A stretch of 64,000 nt of DNA from Dromiciops gliroides. Its lineage: Eukaryota; Chordata; Mammalia; Microbiotheria; Microbiotheriidae. A model generated the notes under the pieces. It saw only the letters and a program-made list of their open reading frames with translations. It was not told the DNA's origin and did no database searches. Numbering within the stretch: the first letter of the stretch is position 1; the number at the start of each line of letters is the position of its first letter. Shown here one piece after another: positions 1 through 10,799 of the stretch. The stretch is taken from contig NC_057866.1 of NCBI RefSeq assembly GCF_019393635.1, positions 8,791,723-8,855,722 on the forward strand, given 5' to 3'. The translations under genes were made by a program, and so were the position numbers.

Positions 1-11
1 CTAGCTGCCCC
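1..11 (-). mobile_element. Head of a marsupial SINE cut by the window edge
   Basis: The first bases, ctagctgcccc, are the reverse complement of the standard SINE head. Only 11 bases are visible, so the call rests on similarity to the many full copies further in. Confidence 0.5.
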
Positions 12-840
12 AGAATTCTTTTTTATAAGCAGATGAACTTAGCTACTATTTTTGTGGTGGCAAAGAATTGGAAATTGAGGGGATGCCCATTAATTGGGGA
101 ATGGCTGAACAAGTTGTGGCATATGAATGTGATCGAATACTACTGTTCTATAAGAAATGATGAGCAGTCAGATTTCAGAAAAACCTGAAAAGGCTTAAGT
201 GGACTGATGCTGAGTGAAGTGAGCAGAACCAGGAAGAGCAAAATTATGTGAGGATCAGCTATGATAGACTTTGATCTTCTCAGCAATACAATGACCTAAG
301 GTAATTACAAAAGACTTATGAAGAGAGCATTTTCCAATGCTCTCCACATCCAGAAAAAGAATTATGGAGTCTGAATGCAGATCGAAGCATACTATTTTCA
401 CTTTATTTGTTGCCGTTTTTTTTCTTTCTTATGGTTTTCCTCTTTTGTTCTGATTCTTTTTTCACAAGATGACTAATATGGAAATAAATCCAACATGATT
501 GTACATATATAACCTATATCAGATTGCTTGTTGTCTTGGGGAGGAGGGAGGGAAGGGAAAGAGGGAGAAAAATTTGGAACTCAAAATCTTACAAAAATAA
601 ATGCTGAAAAATACCTTTACAGGGGCAGCTAGGTAGTGCAGTGGATAGAGCACTGGCCCTGGAGTCAGGAGGACCTGAGTTCAATTCAGGCCTCAGACAC
701 TTAACACTTACTAGCTGCGTGGCCCTGTGCAAGTCACAACCCCAATTGCCTCACCAAAAAAAAAAAAAAAGAAAAGAAAGAAAAGAAAAATACCTTTACA
801 TGTAATTGGAAAAAATACTATTAAAGAAAAGAAAAAAAAG
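12..840 (+). mobile_element. L1 LINE, 3' end (marsupial type), split by a SINE
   Basis: The text from about 45 on (tggcaaagaattggaaattg, then aatggctgaacaagttgtgg and gatgctgagtgaagtgagca) matches, from memory, the end of ORF2 and the 3' UTR of marsupial L1. It ends with the usual cttacaaaaataaatgctga and an A-rich tail near 820-840. A SINE at 622-784 interrupts it. The 5' part is absent, as in most L1 copies. An L1 tail in the opposite orientation lies at 57,808-58,145. Confidence 0.8.
622..784 (+). mobile_element. Marsupial tRNA-derived SINE inside L1
   Basis: This is a full-length copy from GGGGCAGCTAGGTAG to an A-rich tail. It is bracketed by a perfect 16-bp target duplication, gaaaaatacctttaca, at 606-621 and 785-800, so the insertion into the L1 tail is secure. 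The copy has internal Pol III box-like segments (the ggttcaaatcc-type box B is ttcaattcagg here). Confidence 0.93.
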
Positions 841-910
841 AAGATGTATTGCAATACAAAAAATGAATTTATTTTAAAGTTGCCAGAGTAGCAATTTTAA
901 CAATCATCCT

Positions 911-1059
911 TTTTTTTTTTTTTGGTGAGTCAATTGGGGTTAAGTGACTTGCCCAGGGTCACACAGCTAGTAAGTGTTAAGTGTCTGAGGCTGCATTTGA
1001 ACTCAGGTCCTCCTGACTCCAGGGCCAGTGCTCTATCCATTGTGCCACCTAGCTGCCCC
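911..1059 (-). mobile_element. Marsupial SINE
   Basis: A poly-T start is followed by the reverse complement of the whole SINE, ending ctagctgcccc. The flanks agcaattttaa (891-901) and agcaattttaa (after 1060) look like the target duplication. Confidence 0.92.
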
Positions 1060-2198
1060 GAGTCAGCAATTTTAAAACAGTGCATATTAAGAAAGCTATT
1101 TAGAATAGAACATTTTCAGCTTCCAGCCATACTCACATGAAGAACTCCTAACAAACGTGGGTGTCTTTTTAAGGCTCTTACAGGCTAGGCCACAAGCTTT
1201 AACACAGAACTGAGACAGTTTTGATATTAACTTCACTAAATAACAGAATCATATCCTGGTTTCACAAATCTTTGCATCATTTGCCTAATCATCTCCATAC
1301 CATTATGAGACATGAAAGGATCTTACTTGTTACTTGTTTGGTATCTAGAAAGGACTAAAATAAATCTTACGCCTGCATCTTATTATAGTAACTCAGATGT
1401 GCTCCAGTATTAGCCCAGGAGATAGAGATCTAATATTGTGTTCATACTGATCATCTAACATGATTATAGAAATCTGTCATAGAAGAATAGGGACGAAACT
1501 GTGCATGCCATTTCTTCCCCTAAGATCCCAGATGACTGACTTCTTTTCCCAGGAAGATAACTCTAAGGGGTTTCTGGCCAGGTGTGGCCAGTTTTCTGAG
1601 GCAGAACTTTTGAGAGTTAATTAAATAATTCTCAATTTGAACAGTACAAGGAAACATTTAAGATTTTACACAATAATCACAAATCACAATAACTAGTATC
1701 TTTACCATATCCAATATTTATGTCATGTTAGATTTAATAAGACCTTCCTACAGATTGATCGTAAAAGATGGATGGACATGATTAATCAGATGATTATCTA
1801 ACCTTCCTCTTAGGCTGTAACTGGTTACAGACTGATCTCTAAAAATGTTTTCCTTTACAATTTCTAGTTCTTAATTGAAGCCAAGTCACTGCACTTTAAC
1901 CACCCAGCAATGGGGCTAGATTCTGAAATCTTAAAACACTGGCACTCTAACTCAGTTGCTAATCTGCTACTGATTAATTAATATTATTTTTACATCAGTG
2001 TTTTAAAAGTTAAATCCATAAACCAAAAGAATTAAGGAAGAATTCACATCCTAACAATATTTCGAATACAATAAATGATCAAATTACTGTTAGACATAAT
2101 CTTTATATATATTACAAATCACATAACTGGAATAACTTGGTTAAAACCATACAGCTAACAAAATTTCTGATATAGCCTAATAATAATAAGTTTCCCTT
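1060..2198. other. Intergenic, no feature recognised
   Basis: AT-rich sequence without a coding signal, splice-compatible open frame or repeat that I can name. The short open frames here have no protein-like composition. Confidence 0.5.
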
Positions 2199-2215
2199 AA
2201 AATGAAACCAAAATA

Positions 2216-2363
2216 TGGAGCAGCTAGATGGTTCAGTGGATAGAGCACCGGCCCTGGAGTCAGGAGTACCTGAGTTCAAATCCGGCCCCAGATACTTGGC
2301 ACTCGATGGCTGTGTGACCCTGGGCGAGTCACTTGGCCCCAGTTGCCTCACTAACCCCCCCCC
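2216..2363 (+). mobile_element. Marsupial SINE with 17-bp target duplication
   Basis: The body runs from ggagcagctagatgg to the C-run near 2,360. The flanking duplication AAAATGAAACCAAAATA is perfect at 2199-2215 and 2364-2380. The oligo-A tail has been replaced by a run of C. Confidence 0.93.
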
Positions 2364-2733
2364 AAAATGAAACCAAAATAGAAAACACCCAGCTCTCTTT
2401 TCCTATTGTTATCATACAGAACCTTGATTTTTTATTTTAAATTTTCAATTATTTTTTATTATTTTTATTATTATTTTACACAAGGCTATTTATTCCAAGA
2501 TTTCACATAATAGGATTTACTATTTCAGCTAATCCACTGCAAAAAAAAAATTAAGTGGCAGTATATTGCAGATTTTAACTATAATAAATCCTATCACACT
2601 TAGGAAACAGTTCTTATCAGATTCCTCTTCCCCCCACCCCCCATAACTGAAACTGCCAAGTGGAATAAGAAGGGCTTAGAACATGTGGTACCCTCTATTG
2701 TCCTCCTTGCCCTCAGTAACTTTGTTTATTGAC

Positions 2734-2794
2734 TTTTTTTTGTAGGGCAATGGGGGTTCAGTGACTTGCCCAAGGTCACACAGCTAGTAAGTGT
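2734..2794 (-). mobile_element. 5'-truncated marsupial SINE
   Basis: Only the last third of the element is present (T-run, then gtgacttgcccaaggtcaca and ctagtaagtg). The flanks tattgactttt and tattgactttc suggest a genuine truncated insertion rather than decay. Confidence 0.75.
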
Positions 2795-3508
2795 CTATTG
2801 ACTTTCAAACCAAGCTACCAAATTTTCATTCTCAGTCTTTCTACTTAAAACCAAGTCAAACTTCCTCAAACCCTCTCCACATGCTTAAAACATCTGAAGT
2901 TGGCACACGGGCATCCAGAGCAACTTTTCAGGGACAGGAGGGGCTTGGAGTACATGGACTTGCTGCTGCCCACCAGCTGTGTGCAGGCTATGTCCCCATT
3001 TTGTCCCCAAGCCTTCTCTACTTTCTATATTTTCTCTCAAGCCTTTATTTCTCTTTCCTAATCTTTCAAACCTGTTACTCAGACTACCCAACTTTCCTTT
3101 ACATTTCAACCATATCCCAGACTGCACATACTATGATTAAACCAACTCTTTCTAAAGCCCTACTTTCCCAAGTTATGGAGTTAATTTCAACCCAGGGAGT
3201 TCTCTTCATTAATCTATATATCACAAAATTCAGATGTTCTCTTGAAAAACAAAAAGATTCAAATCTCTCATTCTCCCAAAAGGAGATAGAAACTGTTTCA
3301 ATATAGGAAGAAATTTGTGGGACAAAAAAAATCCATTAAGATGTTTTTAGTGATTCCAAAAACTTTTAGGAGACATGCAGTAGCTTATGTTCCTGTTGAA
3401 ACACGAGGGGGGTTCTGGCTGTTCCCAAATGCATTAACAGATTACAAAGGGTTCTCTTAGCTCTCCCTCATAGGCCCTTGCTAGCTTCATCTGCTCAGTC
3501 TAAATCTT
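2795..3508. other. Intergenic, unassigned
   Basis: Contains a 171-codon open frame on the + strand (2791-3306) that begins inside repeat sequence and resembles nothing I know. I treat it as chance. No RNA gene or named repeat is recognised here. Confidence 0.45.
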
Positions 3509-3656
3509 TTTTTTTTTTTTTTGCAGGGGCAATGGGGGTTAAGTGACTTGCCCAGGGTCACACACCTAGTAAGTGCCAAGTGTCTGAGGCCGGATTTGAA
3601 CTCAGGTACTCCTGAATCCAGGGCCGGTGCTTAATCCACTGCACCACTTAGCCACC
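3509..3656 (-). mobile_element. Marsupial SINE with 19-bp target duplication
   Basis: Full-length reversed copy. The flanking duplication tctgctcagtctaaatctt occurs at 3490-3508 and 3657-3675 without mismatch. Confidence 0.94.
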
Positions 3657-4119
3657 TCTGCTCAGTCTAAATCTTATCAGTGTAAAGCTGTGGCTCTTCT
3701 TAAACTGCCTCCTGGGAATGTCACACTGCCTTTTGCAGCTCCCTTACTTAAACTACTCTTAGGAACGTCTCATAGGCAGACACAAAGACAACCACAGCCT
3801 TAGTGACCCTGAAAGCAAAGAGTTAAGATTAAAACGACTTTCATTCCTTGCTTTAATCTCACACACTTTATTTGCTAATATCTCATTTCATTTTATTCAC
3901 TTTTCCTTTTGACACATTTCTGCCTGAAAATGCTAAGAATAGGGCTTCTCTTGGCTCTCTTGGGCAGGTTTACAGACCTCTACACCTTTACTTCCTCTCA
4001 AACACACAACTTAATCTATATGTACCCCCAAAACTCGAAAGCAAGGATTGTAGCTTTGGATATCATCTTGTAGGTTATGGGCCCAGATTTCCTTCTTCAA
4101 AACCCTATTCCTACAAGTT

Positions 4120-4247
4120 GGGAATTAGAGAAGCTACAGTGGATAAAGCACAGGTCCTAGAGTCAGGAGGACCTGAGTTCAAGTCTCATCTCAGATAATT
4201 ACTGGCTGTGTGACCCTGGGCAAGTCACTTAACCCCAGTTGCCTTAA
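4120..4247 (+). mobile_element. Decayed marsupial SINE
   Basis: The copy lacks the first bases and has several differences, but keeps cagtggataaagcac, aggaggacctgagttcaag and tgtgaccctgggcaagtcac in order. No clear target duplication was found. Confidence 0.8.
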
Positions 4248-4461
4248 ACATCCAGGGCCATCCCTACTCATCCTACTGTATAAGTTGCCACTGGACCACA
4301 GATGGCTCTGGAGGAAAGAAAGAGAGGTTGATGACCTTGCACAACCTTCTATCACTTAAATCCAATTCAGTACAAGTCATGACCTCACCCTGATGTCATA
4401 GTCCTCTCTGAGAATGAACCTACTGGCAATTTGTAACAAATTATTAAATGTTTGGGGGTTT

Positions 4462-4606
4462 GGGGCAGCTAGGTGTCGAAGTAGATAGAGCACCGGCCTT
4501 GGATTCAAGAGGACCTGAGTTCAAATCTGGCCTCAGACACTTGACACTTACTAGCTGTGTGACCCTGGGCAAGTCACTTAACCCCAATTGCCTCACCAAA
4601 AAAAAA
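4462..4606 (+). mobile_element. Marsupial SINE, left arm of an inverted pair
   Basis: Full copy with the target duplication AAATGTTTGGGGGTTT at 4446-4461 and 4607-4622. It carries an unusual head variant (tgtcgaagtagatag) also found in the next SINE, which lies in the opposite orientation. Confidence 0.93.
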
Positions 4607-4626
4607 AAATGTTTGGGGGTTTTCTT

Positions 4627-4791
4627 TTTTTTCTTTCTTTCTTTCTTTTTTTTTTTGTGAGGCAATTGGGGTTAAGTGACTTGCCCAGGGTCACACAGCT
4701 AGTAAGTGTTAAGTGTCTGAGGCCTGAATTGAACTCAGGTCCTCCTGAATCCAAGGTCGGTGCTCTATCTACTTCGACACCTAGCTGCCCC
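4627..4791 (-). mobile_element. Marsupial SINE, right arm of an inverted pair
   Basis: Reversed full copy that shares the head variant of the SINE at 4462-4606. Its flanks gggggttttc (about 4,615 and 4,794) indicate insertion into the duplicated flank of that first SINE. Confidence 0.92.
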
Positions 4792-4892
4792 TAGGGGGTT
4801 TTCATTCAATAATTAGTTTTGTAAGCTGAAAATCCACAAAGCACCAAATGGCCCAGGCAGTCCCCTACTGAGTACACAGCTTTTGTGAATCT

Positions 4893-4951
4893 CTGTCTGT
4901 CTGTCTCTGTCTGTCTGTCTCTGTCTGTCTCTATCTCTGTCTCTCTGTCTC

Positions 4952-4988
<37 letters not shown>
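4893..4988. repeat. Simple repeat (CTGT)n / (CT)n
   Basis: A microsatellite of ctgt units grading into ct units. It produces a meaningless Arg/Glu-rich open frame on the minus strand. Confidence 0.95.
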
Positions 4989-4990
<2 letters not shown>

Positions 4991-5389
4991 CTCATATCGC
5001 TTACTTCAGAGGAACTTGTTCAGGCAAACACATCTACCTGACAATTGTTGCCCAGTGAGAGTGAAAATTAGGGAAAAGTGCTGCTGCAGCACAAACACTA
5101 ATAACAGCAACATACAGACAGACCCATCTATGCTTACCCAGAAATGGCCAAAGGTTAGAATCAGAAGTTTTAGGTTGAGGAGAGTCAGAATCTTGACTTA
5201 GAGTTAGTTCCTTGGGGAAAGGCCTCTCTCCAGGTGAGGAAATCTCACCATGCGTGCTCGTTCCAAGGAGAGGACAGTTTCCTGGGAGACCCTAAGCCAG
5301 ACTTGTCTCTTTACCTCAAGTGTCCCTTCATTGGGCTCCATAATTCCAATATAGAACCTAACTGAAACAGACGACCATGAAGACTTTTT

Positions 5390-5534
5390 TTTTTTTTTGC
5401 GGGGCAATGGGGGTGAAGTGACTTGCCCAGGGTCACACAGCTAGTTAAGTGTCAAGTGTCTGAGGATGGATTTGAACTCAGGTCCTCCTGAATCCAGGGC
5501 CAGTGCTTTATCTACTGCACCACCTAGCTGCCCC
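5390..5534 (-). mobile_element. Marsupial SINE
   Basis: Reversed full copy with target duplication ccatgaagacttttt at 5375-5389 and 5535-5549. Confidence 0.93.
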
Positions 5535-5565
5535 CCATGAAGACTTTTTAAAAAGAAATGCCCCA

Positions 5566-5736
5566 GGGCAGCTAGGTGATGCAGTGAATAGAGAGAGCAC
5601 CTGTCCTGGATTCAGGAGGACCTGAGTTCAAATCCAGCCTCAGACACTTGACACTTACTAGCTGTGTGAACCTGGGCAAGTCACTTCACCCTCATTGCCC
5701 AGCAAAAAAAGAAAAGAAAAGAAAAGAAAAGAAAAA
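5566..5736 (+). mobile_element. Marsupial SINE with (AAAAG)n tail
   Basis: Forward copy beginning gggcagctaggtgatgcag, with a small gagagag insertion in the head and an AAAAG-type tail. It lies 31 bases after the preceding reversed SINE, so the two can pair as a hairpin in RNA. Confidence 0.9.
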
Positions 5737-6514
5737 TCTTCCTTGGACATGCTGAGTGAAGGTCTCCTTTTCCTCTCTACTGTGTAAGCCCTGGCTACCA
5801 CATAAATCACCAGTCATTTGGACAGACATCTGCCACCACATGAAGGAGCTGAATTCGGTTGGAGAAACAGTAAAGCTGCCCTTTTCCAAACTCCTCTGAT
5901 GCACAAAGCCCTCCTTACAACCAGGGCAGTAACATGGTCAGGAGCTAGACGGAGGAGAAGTCGAGAGAAGAAAGAGTAGCACAATGGCTATTGTAGCAGT
6001 GCACGGGAGGGGATAAGGGCCTGAGCGGTGGCCACACTGGGAGTGGGGGGGAGGGGACACATGGGGGGGTTGGTGCCGGCTCAGACTCCACAAGTCTTGG
6101 CAACTCGGCTTGCATTGGGAAGCAAAACCCACCAGGGAGCTGCTCCTTAGGAGAACTTGAGAATCCCACAGGAGGACAAGAGGATTTCCAGGCACCAGAA
6201 GGTGTGAGTAGAGTGCCAAGGCACGTGGACTCTTCCTCAAACCCCTGTTCCTGGCCCATAGCACAGACAGTGGTATGTGCTTAGGCAAGATGGTGTCCCA
6301 AACTTTGTGGGGAAATGTTTCCTACCAACTCTGCTTACTTGGCCACGTCAGTCAATGCCCTGAAAGAAGAGTCAATTAGCCTTGGCTAGAACACGTGATT
6401 CCTAGGAAGGAATGAGGGGAGGGGAGGAATCCTAGCCCAGGGACCATCGTCACTCAGCTGTTACCCAGCATGACTCAGTCCCTTTGAGAACCTTTGAGAA
6501 CTTTAAGTCTCCAA
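5737..6514. other. Intergenic, no gene recognised
   Basis: GC-richer unique sequence. Two overlapping minus-strand open frames (5938-6288 and 5945-6259) are proline/serine-rich and lack splice context or family likeness. Confidence 0.45.
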
Positions 6515-6790
6515 CTGAATTCAGTAAACATTTTAAAGCACCTACTAGGTGCTAAGCACTGAGGATGCAATTAAGAAAAAGCGAGTTTGGGCAGCTAGGT
6601 GGCACAGTGGATAAAGCACCAGCCCTAGATTTAGGAGGACCTGAGTTCAAATCTGGCCTCAGACATTTGACACTTACTAGCTGTGTGACCCTGGGAAAGT
6701 CACTTAACCCTCATTGCCCCACAAAAAAAGAAAAGAAAAAGAGAGTTCCTGCCCTCAAGAAGCTTACAATCTAATGGGGGAAGACAACAC
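6515..6790 (+). mobile_element. Ancient interspersed repeat split by a SINE
   Basis: The words aagcacctactaggtgctaa and cctgccctcaagaagcttac belong to a widespread old mammalian repeat whose family name I cannot assign. The SINE at 6588-6732 sits inside it. Confidence 0.6.
6588..6732 (+). mobile_element. Marsupial SINE nested in an older repeat
   Basis: Forward full copy. Flanks aagaaaaagcgagtt (6573-6587) and aagaaaaagagagtt (6733-6747) form a target duplication with one difference. Confidence 0.92.
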
Positions 6791-7084
6791 ACAAAAAGGA
6801 ATCTGCAGAGGGGGGTGGGGAGACATCGGGGTATCTTGGACATGTGAGTTGCCTTCTTTCTTCTAAGGTATCTCCACAGAAATCTCCAGGGAGGTTTGAA
6901 GAAAACAGTCTACTTTTTTTTTTTTAATCACCTTGAGATGTTCAGCTCCCTAGCCCTTCTCTTGAACACCCCTGGCCTGCCTGGTCTATTTCTGGGTGAA
7001 CTCTTACTGCTGGTGGTGCTGGCTTTGGGATATCCATCCCCTGGGCAGTCCTCTTCACACCCTCCTGATAACAGTAATCACCAG

Positions 7085-7165
7085 CATTTTATCTAGAACT
7101 TTTAGGGCCTGCAACATACTTTACATATTATTGGTCTTATTTAATCCTCACAAAATGGCAGACTG
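7085..7165 (-). mobile_element. MIR fragment
   Basis: acatactttacatattattg followed by atttaatcctcacaa is the reverse of the MIR 3' region. Confidence 0.5.
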
Positions 7166-8390
7166 AGAATCCAGTGGCTGGATCTTGCCTGGGTGGTGCT
7201 GAAGTCCAACAGAGCCAGGGCAGGGATACTTGCTGTTGATGCCTTGGACTTCATCTGGCACCTCTGTGACGGGCATCATGATTCTGAAGCAGGTCTGCCC
7301 CCTGGACCATCTCCTGGAGGCCAGGTTCCAGAAGGCTCAGCCTCACTTTGGTGCTGGTCTCCAACCCCACAGTCCTATAATGACTGTGGTTGGGTGTCCC
7401 TGAAGATACTGCCGCCAATGCCTTCTGGGCCCCATAAGCCTCTCTCCCTCCTGATCTGCTCGCTCCCTTCCCTGGCTGGGGTGCCCAACGGTGGCTCAGA
7501 ATGAAGCTGCCTCTTCTTCCTTTCTTGCCTAGGATGATTCTGGGGCAAGACGTGGGTTTTTTATCCAATCTTTCTCCTCCCAAATCTTTATGGCTATAAC
7601 AGTCGGCCTGCTCAGAAAGGTGAGGGTAACTCAGGAGTATGTGCCCCTTCTAGCCCCTCCAGGGCTCACTAAGTCAACTGTCGCCTCACCCTGCCCTGGT
7701 CATCCTGCTTACCTTCTGATTAGCACAGTGCCTGTCCCTTGGTAGGCAATTAATAATGTTGATTGATTGCTGGGTCAAGGTTGATGGTTAATTCAGTTGA
7801 GGGGAAAAAAATAACTCAGGCTGGCTAATTATATCAACTGATAAACATTAAGAGAAATCACGAGAATCCCCCCCAAAAAACCTTTGGGTGTTACTCTTAG
7901 AATCAACATGGAGGGGTTTGGAGAGTGAGCTCCAAGAGACATGAAGCCAATGGGGGACCAGTCAATGAAGCCAGTGAGTCCTGAGGGCACAGTCATTCTC
8001 TGCCTGATACCAACCCATGGCTAGGCTTGGTCAGCCTCTTCTGGAAATTCATGACGGAGGGGCCCTCCCCTCCTCTCCTAGTGCACACTGGATTATCCTT
8101 AGTGGACTGTTTCCTGCTTCTTCCATATGCAGGACAAAGAGCCTTTTTATTTGCCCACTGAGCCAGGACAGAGTGTCCCACAAAGGTTCAAGTGGACAAC
8201 TCCATCTTCTCTAGAGGCTTTTGAGTGAGAAGAAAGAGACTCTGTGTCCCTGGGGATGGAAGAGAGAAGCAGCAGCATCATACCCCCTGCCTACCCCACC
8301 ACATTGCCATGTAGCCGTGAACACATGGCCTTGCTATTTCTTTTGTGTCTTTGCATTTATTCTTTTCAAGTGGTGCAGCAAGAGACCTCT
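7166..8390. other. Intergenic, largely unassigned
   Basis: Mostly unique sequence. A short MIR or L2-like tail (agcacagtgcctg ... gttgattgattgc) lies at about 7,720-7,770. No exon-like frame with splice sites was found. Confidence 0.45.
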
Positions 8391-8399
8391 GAGCCCACT

Positions 8400-8575
8400 G
8401 TATGACCCCAAGCCAGTCACTTAACCTCTATTTACCTCAGTTTCCTCCATGGGACAATGGAGATCATAATAGCACCTCCCTCCCACAGCCATTGTGAGGA
8501 TTAAATGAGATAGTATTAAAAAGCACTTAGCACCCCTGCCTGACACATAGTAGGTGCGTAATAAATGTTATTCCC
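8400..8575 (+). mobile_element. MIR
   Basis: Typical order: cagtcacttaacctctattt, cctcagtttcctccatggg, ttgtgaggattaaatgagat, then gacacatagtaggtgcgtaa. Confidence 0.85.
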
Positions 8576-8632
8576 TCCCTTCTTTCTTAAGTTAATGAGC
8601 ATCAGGTTATGAGCTCAAAAGGTCAGAAGGAC

Positions 8633-8797
8633 GGGGGCAGCTGGGTGGTGCAGTGGATAAAGCACCAGCCCTGGATTCAGGAGGAGCTGAATTCAAATCC
8701 AGCCTCAGACACTTGACACTTACTGGCTGTGTGACCCTGGGCAAGTCACTTAACCCTCATTGCCCTGCAAAAAAACAAAAAACAAAAACAAAACAAA
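8633..8797 (+). mobile_element. Marsupial SINE
   Basis: Full copy with an (A)nC tail. Flanks ggtcagaaggac and agtcggaaggac mark the insertion. Confidence 0.93.
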
Positions 8798-8814
8798 AAA
8801 AAAGTCGGAAGGAC

Positions 8815-9139
8815 AACCAGAGCCAGCAGCAACAATAGTCAAGTTGGCTGAGAGGCCAACCCCGAGGAGAGCTGTTTCCCCTGGATCATCAGGCCTGTGG
8901 CTCCCTGCAAGCAAGCAGGAGAGTGACAAACCCACCTGCTCTACACAGAAGGGGACTTGGAGTAGGGAGGGGGAGGCCAGGAAGTGCCCTCTGCTGGCGG
9001 ACAGGGGGTGTTCTTCAGCAACCAATTCAGTTCCTCAGGGACCTGGTGAGTGGATGTATGTGACCTGGCTTGAAGGGCATGCTTTTGTACAGCCTTCTCT
9101 CCTATACCTTCTCAAGAAAGATGTCTTTGTAAAAGCTAA
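8815..9139. other. Intergenic, no feature recognised
   Basis: Unique GC-moderate sequence between two SINEs. Open frames on both strands begin in SINE sequence and are artefacts. Confidence 0.4.
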
Positions 9140-9275
9140 GGGGGGGTGGGGCAGAGAGCACAGCTAGGTGGTACAGAGGATTGTGAGTCAGGAGGACCTG
9201 AGTTCAAATCTAGCCTCAGATACTTACTAATTATATGTCCCTGGGCAAGTCACTTAGCCCTCCCCCCCCCAAAAA
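9140..9275 (+). mobile_element. Marsupial SINE, diverged
   Basis: Starts agcacagctaggtggtacag, keeps gtcaggaggacctgagttca and ccctgggcaagtcacttagc, and ends in a C-run plus oligo-A. Flanks aaaagctaa occur on both sides. Confidence 0.85.
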
Positions 9276-10074
9276 AAAAGCTAACAGGCATTGGCTAATG
9301 AATATTGGACAGGTGGAATGTGATAGTAGAAGGATCACTGGCTCCTAGAATCCTGAGTAACTATATCTTGGGCACCTGTCCCTGCCAGTGTAAGTGGTAT
9401 TGGGGCTGAGCCCCAGAACCTGCTCACATGAATGAATGTACAATCAATATAGACCCTTGCCAAAGTGACAATGAAAAGACAGGTCTCAGCAGTCACCCCC
9501 CTGCTCTGGAAGATTCAGTGTGGCCCCTTTGCCCTTAGATAAAACACAGGGTTTTCTGTTTGGTCTTTAAAGTCATTTACAAATCTTTCTGCAGCAAACT
9601 TTCTGGTCTAATCACTGTACTCTTCCCTGAGCAGGCCTGGTCTGGCCAAAGTGGCTCCCTTGTTACTCCCTGCAGGAGCTTACATTTGCCCTTGCCCCAG
9701 GGGAAGGAGAAGGATCAGTGGACCTGCTCTCTCAGCTGATGTGTTCCTGGCCCCCTCTGTCTTCCTGGGGTGGGGGCCTCAGGAAAGGTTCCCACCAGGC
9801 TTTGCTATCATGCTCTAAAAGCCCAGAGGCCCAACGCTCTTCCCCAGCCTCAGTACATGCCCCCACCAGGCCAAGCCAAAGCATCCCAGAGCTGGACTCT
9901 ATCATTTCCTAGAATCAGATCAAGGCTGGGACTACCCCCCCAAAAAAAAAGCAGAATAAATGTCTGCTTCTTTCCTGTTCACGGGAGCAATCATTCTACT
10001 GGGAATTAGCACGCCCCTATCTCTCCATGGTGGACAGCATTGGTCCCATAGTGAGGAAGACCTGGGTGTATGAC
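9276..10074. other. Intergenic, possibly degraded L2-like sequence
   Basis: A stretch at about 9,550-9,650 (gtcatttacaaatctttctg, tctaatcactgtactcttcc) has the look of an L2-like LINE. The rest is unassigned. Confidence 0.35.
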
Positions 10075-10480
10075 CTTTGGCTTACTCCCTCTAAATCTTG
10101 TCTGCCCCAGCTTCAAGCCACAAGCCCCCACTGGGGGATCCCCTCTCCTTGCCTCAGGCGTTTATTGTGGATGCACATACTTGTTTGCCTGTTACACATA
10201 CCATTAGAATGGGAACCCCTTGAGGGAAGGAACTCTGGACTTTCTTTTTATTCCTAGCACTCAGCACAGTGCCTGGCATATTAGTAGGTGCCTAATAAAT
10301 GCTTTTTGTCGATTTTTTTTGGCGGGAGGCAATGAAGGTTAAGTGACTTGCCCAAGGTTCACACAGCTAGTATGTGTCAAGTGTCTGAGGCGGGATTTGA
10401 ACTCAGGTCCTCCCGAATCAGGGCCAGTGCTTTATCCACTGCATCACCTAGCTGCCCCTAATAAATGCTTTTTTGACTGA
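10075..10480 (+). mobile_element. L2-like LINE 3' end split by a SINE
   Basis: gaatgggaaccccttgaggg, agcactcagcacagtgcctg and gcctaataaatgctt are the usual order of the L2/MIR-type 3' end. The SINE at 10,309-10,457 is inserted at the taataaatgctttt end and duplicates it. Confidence 0.7.
10309..10457 (-). mobile_element. Marsupial SINE in L2-like repeat
   Basis: Reversed full copy. The target duplication cctaataaatgctttt is seen on both sides (from 10,291 and from 10,457). Confidence 0.92.
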
Positions 10481-10799
10481 CTGCTGAACCCCTAGCCAGC
10501 CAGAGGTCATGATTAAATTCAAAAACAAGGTATTTAATGAAACATCTCCCCCACTGACATAGGGTACATGCTCCCACAAATAAACAAGCCATTAGTGGAG
10601 AGAGTGAGCAAGCCCAGGCATCGGGCATGATAATTCAGAATAATGGCTTGGCCCTCAGCTGACTTGCTCCTTGCTGGCTGGACCAGGCTTCTCCTACTCT
10701 GCCCCAGGAATGTTGCCCCAGTGCTCATTGGTCATCCTCACTGGATGAAGTTTCTCTGCCTCTGGGCTCCCATTCTGCTAGGGTAAGGTAGCAAAAATA

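Noticed and set aside
622-784. tRNA-like boxes in the many SINEs taken as tRNA genes
   Set aside because: The SINE heads descend from a tRNA but have lost the cloverleaf. Only 28,036-28,117 folds as a complete tRNA.
2791-3306. 171-codon open frame in intergenic DNA
   Set aside because: No family likeness, no CpG promoter, and it starts in a SINE remnant. A few residues faintly recall retroelement proteins but not enough to call.
4813-4995. Arg/Glu-rich small protein on the minus strand
   Set aside because: It is translation of the CTGT/CT microsatellite.
5938-6288. Overlapping minus-strand open frames of about 105-116 codons
   Set aside because: Proline/serine-rich, no splice sites or conserved motif; chance frames.
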